A DNA stretch of 6,640 nucleotides from Spirochaetaceae bacterium (GTDB lineage: Bacteria; Spirochaetota; Spirochaetia; Treponematales; Breznakiellaceae), in the NCBI GenBank assembly GCA_031269165.1, contig JAISZQ010000069.1:1-6640 (forward strand). The letters are read 5' to 3'. This document shows, piece after piece, positions 5,080 to 6,640 of this stretch; within the stretch, counting starts at the first letter, position 1, and every line of letters starts with the position of its first letter. Below the pieces are notes generated by a model that saw only the letters and a program-made list of their open reading frames with translations, was not told the origin of the DNA and made no database searches. The position numbers and the translations under genes were made by a program.

Positions 5080-5316
5080 ATGGAACAGAAACAAACGATG
5101 ACCACTGAGGAAAGGCTTGGCATTATTATGAAAGGTGACGAGTACCTAAAGGCCGGTAACAAAGCGGAGGCTATGCGTATTATGAAGCAAGTGCCCCTTG
5201 CTCCCCATCTCGCGAAGTTTGCGAAGGAGTTTATCGGCGTGGACTTTCTCATAAAGGGCGGTTTTAACCTGTCGGACGCGGAGGCGGAATTTGGACCAGA
5301 CTGGCTTACTCAATGA
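5080..5316 (+). CDS. Small helical protein of unknown function, 78 residues
   Basis: ATG start six bases after AAGGAG. There is no signal peptide or membrane helix, so it is probably cytoplasmic. The sequence is rich in K, E and A. Its central part G-D-E-Y-L-K-A-G-N-K-A-E-A-M resembles a TPR-type helix-turn-helix pair, and it ends in N-L-S-D-A-E-A-E-F-G-P-D-W-L. It overlaps the next gene by 26 bp in another frame, so the two are translated from one message and probably coupled. I recognise no named family. A short first gene overlapping a larger second one is the usual layout of toxin-antitoxin or chaperone-client pairs, but no toxin motif supports that. The unit starts after a terminator and lies between 13-bp inverted repeats. 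Confidence 0.82.
   Translation: MEQKQTMTTEERLGIIMKGDEYLKAGNKAEAMRIMKQVPLAPHLAKFAKEFIGVDFLIKGGFNLSDAEAEFGPDWLTQ
5280..5284 (+). promoter_or_regulatory. Internal ribosome binding site for the overlapping second gene
   Basis: GGAGG inside the 3' part of the 78-residue gene lies six bases before the TTG at 5291. It is the only good site near the start of the second frame, and it supports a TTG start. The motif also arises from G-rich codons, so coincidence is possible. Confidence 0.6.
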
Positions 5317-5851
5317 TATTTTTGTCGGCGCAAACAATATAAATGAAGGCCGTAAAGGCTTTGCGGTGCCCGGTAAGGAACGAGAGGGGCGCTTATCCTA
5401 TGAAAACGGTATTGCCCTCGCGCTGGCAGTCTTTCAGAAGGCGTATCTTAGCGCGGACCCGCAGACCCTTATCCTTGTTGAGATGGCTTTCCTGAATCAG
5501 GAACTACAGTTTTGCGCGAAGGGTGACATTGATACAAGAAATAGCCTAACGTATGCGCTTCAGGGTTTTCGGGACGCGCTGCGGGCACTTGGGGTGGTGG
5601 AAGATACGGACGCATATAGAAATGCCGAAGAGACTTACCCGACGGACCCGAAAAAGCGTGTCCAAGGGTTCCCGGCGGATGCGTTTCATCAAGCGTGCAG
5701 CGCCCACTATACCCGGCTCCGCAACATTCTTCGTGCTCCCGGTATCGAAATGCTGGAAAAGGCCCTGCTGAAACAGCGGGCGACCAACATGAAGGCGGCA
5801 CAACGGGCGTATGTGGAAAAGCAGAGGAAGGCACTTTCAGATACTAAATAA
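5291..5851 (+). CDS. Helical protein of unknown function, 186 residues, TTG start
   Basis: The frame opens after a stop at 5252-5254. TTG at 5291, six bases after GGAGG, is the best start, and no ATG is available near the N-terminus. The protein is mostly helical and soluble, with no signal or membrane segment. Recognisable stretches are F-A-V-P-G-K-E-R-E-G-R-L-S-Y-E-N, a long helix (A-L-A-L-A-V-F-Q-K-A-Y-L), the segment A-F-H-Q-A-C-S-A-H-Y-T-R-L-R-N-I-L and a basic tail. I see no convincing HEPN R-x4-6-H pair or nuclease motif and assign no function. It overlaps the 78-residue gene by 26 bp (+1 frame), which implies translational coupling and a shared job. A single ancestral gene split by a frameshift is the main alternative, but the ribosome binding site at the junction favours two genes. 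The stop codon abuts the right inverted-repeat arm. Confidence 0.82.
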   Translation: MDQTGLLNDIFVGANNINEGRKGFAVPGKEREGRLSYENGIALALAVFQKAYLSADPQTLILVEMAFLNQELQFCAKGDIDTRNSLTYALQGFRDALRALGVVEDTDAYRNAEETYPTDPKKRVQGFPADAFHQACSAHYTRLRNILRAPGIEMLEKALLKQRATNMKAAQRAYVEKQRKALSDTK

Positions 5852-5864
5852 CAGATAAGAGGTA
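5852..5864. repeat. Right arm of 13-bp inverted repeat flanking the two-gene unit
   Basis: CAGATAAGAGGTA begins with the first base after the TAA stop at 5849-5851 and is the 12-of-13 reverse complement of 5051-5063. The pair brackets the unit from just before its ribosome binding site to just after its last codon. Confidence 0.6.
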
Positions 5865-5875
5865 AAAGGTGGCAT

Positions 5876-5986
5876 CGTCATTGCGAGACGGCGGCAACAT
5901 AGTTGCCGTTGGCGAAGCAATCCAGGGGAGGCATCCCTGTCTGGATTGCTTCGTCGTCGGCAAACTGCCGCCCGCTCGCAATGACG
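5876..5986. repeat. Palindromic dispersed element, copy 1
   Basis: The ends CGTCATTGCGAG (5876-5887) and CTCGCAATGACG (5975-5986) are perfect 12-bp inverted repeats. An inner perfect pair, CGAAGCAATCCAG (5913-5925) and CTGGATTGCTTCG (5941-5953), surrounds a 15-base loop. Side hairpins are CGGCAAC-ATA-GTTGCCG (5892-5908) and CGGCA/TGCCG (5958-5970). Motifs of this type (GCGAAGCAATCCAG, CTCGCAATGACG) recur as intergenic palindromes in many unrelated bacteria, from memory. It separates the convergent genes ending at 5851 and 5988. A transcript from either side would form a long hairpin, so it could act as a two-way transcription or stability element. Confidence 0.93.
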
Positions 5987-5987
5987 G

Positions 5988-6413
5988 CTACCGCGTTACG
6001 GCCCACACCAGGCCGCCGCTAAGGAGCGCCGCCGTAGGAACGGCTATCAGCGTAAAAGTCCGCCAGAACCTTGAGCTTTTTTCGTATCTCGCCGATAAGT
6101 CCGATTGCGTCCTGTAAATTGCGGACATTTCGGACAGCCGTGTCTGCAAGTCCTTCAACAAGTTTTCCCGCTCTTGAATTATGCTCTCGTAGGTCCTGAG
6201 TAATGCGCCGCTCTCGGTCAAGTTCTGCTGTAAGTCTGCCAATTGTTTCATTTGCGCTTCGGAGTTCGAGAGCGTGTCTTGTATCAAGGTCTCTAATGCT
6301 GAGAGATCGCTGTCGATGGAAGAAAAGTCCTGTGAAAAGGCAACCGGCGGCGAAAGCGAGGACAAGATACACGGCAAGAGGAAAGTGAAAAATGGTTTTT
6401 TCAGTTTTTTCAT
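5988..6413 (-). CDS. Exported coiled-coil protein with C-terminal membrane anchor, 141 residues
   Basis: ATG at 6413, ten bases after GGAG in AAGGAG. Residues 1-27 look like a Sec signal peptide: basic MKKLKK, a hydrophobic core, then A-F-S before Q28. Cys15 follows L-L-P, not a normal lipobox. Residues 31-112 are a heptad-rich coiled coil (Q, L, E, S), and a membrane helix (119-138, T-L-I-A-V-P to L-V-W-A-V) ends the protein. It should sit in the inner membrane with the coil in the periplasm. Arginine codons here are mostly CGG and AGG (7 of 8), like the sensor kinase, so this is the likelier primary frame. Phage lysis-module proteins and structural envelope proteins have such layouts, but no phage gene is visible nearby. 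A second open frame overlaps it almost wholly. Repeat elements lie on both sides, and its stop is one base from copy 1. Confidence 0.65.
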   Translation of the reverse strand: MKKLKKPFFTFLLPCILSSLSPPVAFSQDFSSIDSDLSALETLIQDTLSNSEAQMKQLADLQQNLTESGALLRTYESIIQERENLLKDLQTRLSEMSAIYRTQSDLSARYEKSSRFWRTFTLIAVPTAALLSGGLVWAVTR

Positions 6414-6417
6414 TCAA
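6019..6417 (-). CDS. Alternative overlapping frame: membrane-anchored coiled coil, 132 residues
   Basis: This frame starts at TTG 6417, six bases after the same AAGGAG used by the frame at 6413, and stays open for 132 codons inside that gene. The product would have a membrane helix near the N-terminus (about 12-33, L-A-V-Y-L-V-L-A-F-A-A-G-C), then a charged coiled coil to about 120 ending L-K-V-L-A-D-F-Y. This is the shape of an Rz-type inner-membrane spanin, and the Rz/Rz1 pair of phage lambda is a known case of one lysis gene nested in another. Against it, 11 of its 15 arginine codons are CGA or AGA, whereas the sensor kinase rarely uses these. It could be an overprinted gene, a chance frame, or even the true gene with the other as shadow. 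Confidence 0.35.
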   Translation of the reverse strand: MNEKTEKTIFHFPLAVYLVLAFAAGCLFTGLFFHRQRSLSIRDLDTRHALELRSANETIGRLTAELDRERRITQDLREHNSRAGKLVEGLADTAVRNVRNLQDAIGLIGEIRKKLKVLADFYADSRSYGGAP

Positions 6418-6423
6418 GGGTTA

Positions 6424-6429
6424 CTCCTT
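6424..6429 (-). promoter_or_regulatory. One ribosome binding site serving two possible starts
   Basis: AAGGAG (minus strand) stands six bases before TTG 6417 and ten before ATG 6413, which belong to different frames; the start region reads TTGAATG. Both spacings fall near those of the other genes here (six to nine bases after GGAG). Confidence 0.7.
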
Positions 6430-6435
6430 TAAATA

Positions 6436-6450
6436 CGGTGTCAGACACCG
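6436..6450. other. Hairpin just upstream of the minus-strand start
   Basis: CGGTGT-CAG-ACACCG is a perfect 6-bp stem. On plus it is followed by TTTT, a weak terminator shape. On minus it ends six bases before the AAGGAG at 6429-6424, so it could also influence ribosome loading. The same arrangement, a stem directly before the Shine-Dalgarno, occurs ahead of the lipoprotein gene. Confidence 0.55.
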
Positions 6451-6458
6451 TTTTGGGT

Positions 6459-6561
6459 CGTCGTTGCGAGACGGCGGCAACATAGTTGCCGTTAGCGGCG
6501 AAGCAACCCAGACAGGGATGCCTCCCGCTGGATTGCTTCGGGCTACGCCCTCGCAATGACG
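6459..6561. repeat. Palindromic dispersed element, copy 2
   Basis: It has the same ends as copy 1 (CGTCGTTGCGAG at 6459-6470, CTCGCAATGACG at 6550-6561) and the same side hairpin CGGCAAC-ATA-GTTGCCG. The inner arms are GAAGCAACCCAG (6500-6511) and CTGGATTGCTTC (6528-6539). The loop between them (6512-6526) is the exact reverse complement of the copy 1 loop (5926-5940), although the left side hairpin is on the same side in both. The right part differs from copy 1. It lies upstream of the minus-strand gene. Confidence 0.92.
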
Positions 6562-6574
6562 GCTGCCCCCGTTC

Positions 6575-6640
6575 CGTCGTTGCGAGACGGCGGCAACATA
6601 GTTGCCGTTAGCGACGAAGCAATACAGAAGGCAACGCGAA
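6575..6640. repeat. Palindromic dispersed element, copy 3 (cut by window edge)
   Basis: CGTCGTTGCGAG (6575-6586), the CGGCAAC-ATA-GTTGCCG hairpin and GAAGCAATACAG are present in the same order as in copy 2, 13 bases after copy 2 ends. Beyond that, AAGGCAACGCGAA runs to the edge and matches neither loop. The right half lies outside the window, so completeness cannot be judged. Confidence 0.85.

Noticed and set aside
5080..5851. A single gene split by a frameshift
   Set aside because: A GGAGG with correct spacing before a TTG lies exactly at the junction and the first protein ends naturally, so two overlapping genes are favoured; the frameshift view is kept as the alternative.
5869..6117. Plus-strand open frame of 82 codons over the palindromic element
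   Set aside because: Most of it is the repeat element itself and the antisense of the minus-strand gene; no start signal.

Overview
The window looks like an accessory, repeat-laden stretch of a mid-GC, host-associated Gram-negative-type bacterium. My best guess is a gut spirochaete of the termite-gut Treponema kind. That rests on four things: a lipoprotein signal followed by glycine-rich beta-helix repeats, a YesM/LytS-type sensor kinase, strong AAGGAGG-type ribosome binding sites, and several unrelated families of dispersed palindromic repeats between almost every gene. The assignment is inference from style, not a database match. There is no rRNA, tRNA, CRISPR array or transposase gene.

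Layout. Positions 1-713 hold no convincing gene. They carry a tandem 8-bp repeat (1-118), a 59-bp tandem duplication with inverted-repeat tails (174-340), and a 21-bp array whose units each centre on TAAG-N4-CTTA (352-602). A gene of unknown function follows (714-1382), then a palindromic repeat (1384-1508). A leader able to form consecutive hairpins (1528-1611) precedes a 380-residue beta-helix lipoprotein (1624-2766). A second repeat-rich gap (2767-3202) holds hairpins, a pair of alternative stems and degenerate CACTAA-type repeats. The membrane sensor histidine kinase (3203-4999) ends at an intrinsic terminator.

A two-gene unit of unknown function follows. A 78-residue and a 186-residue protein overlap by 26 bp (5080-5851), and 13-bp near-perfect inverted repeats lie just outside the unit. 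On the minus strand, 5988-6417 carries two almost completely overlapping reading frames. Both are predicted envelope coiled-coil proteins, and one Shine-Dalgarno serves both start codons. This locus is bracketed by copies of a palindromic element with CTCGCAATGACG ends (5876-5986, 6459-6561, 6575 to the edge).

The genes do not form an obvious pathway. The lipoprotein and the kinase act at the envelope, and the kinase has no response regulator beside it here. The best candidates for something undescribed are the overlapping minus-strand pair, the bounded 5080-5851 two-gene unit, and the array of TAAG-N4-CTTA sites spaced two helical turns apart.
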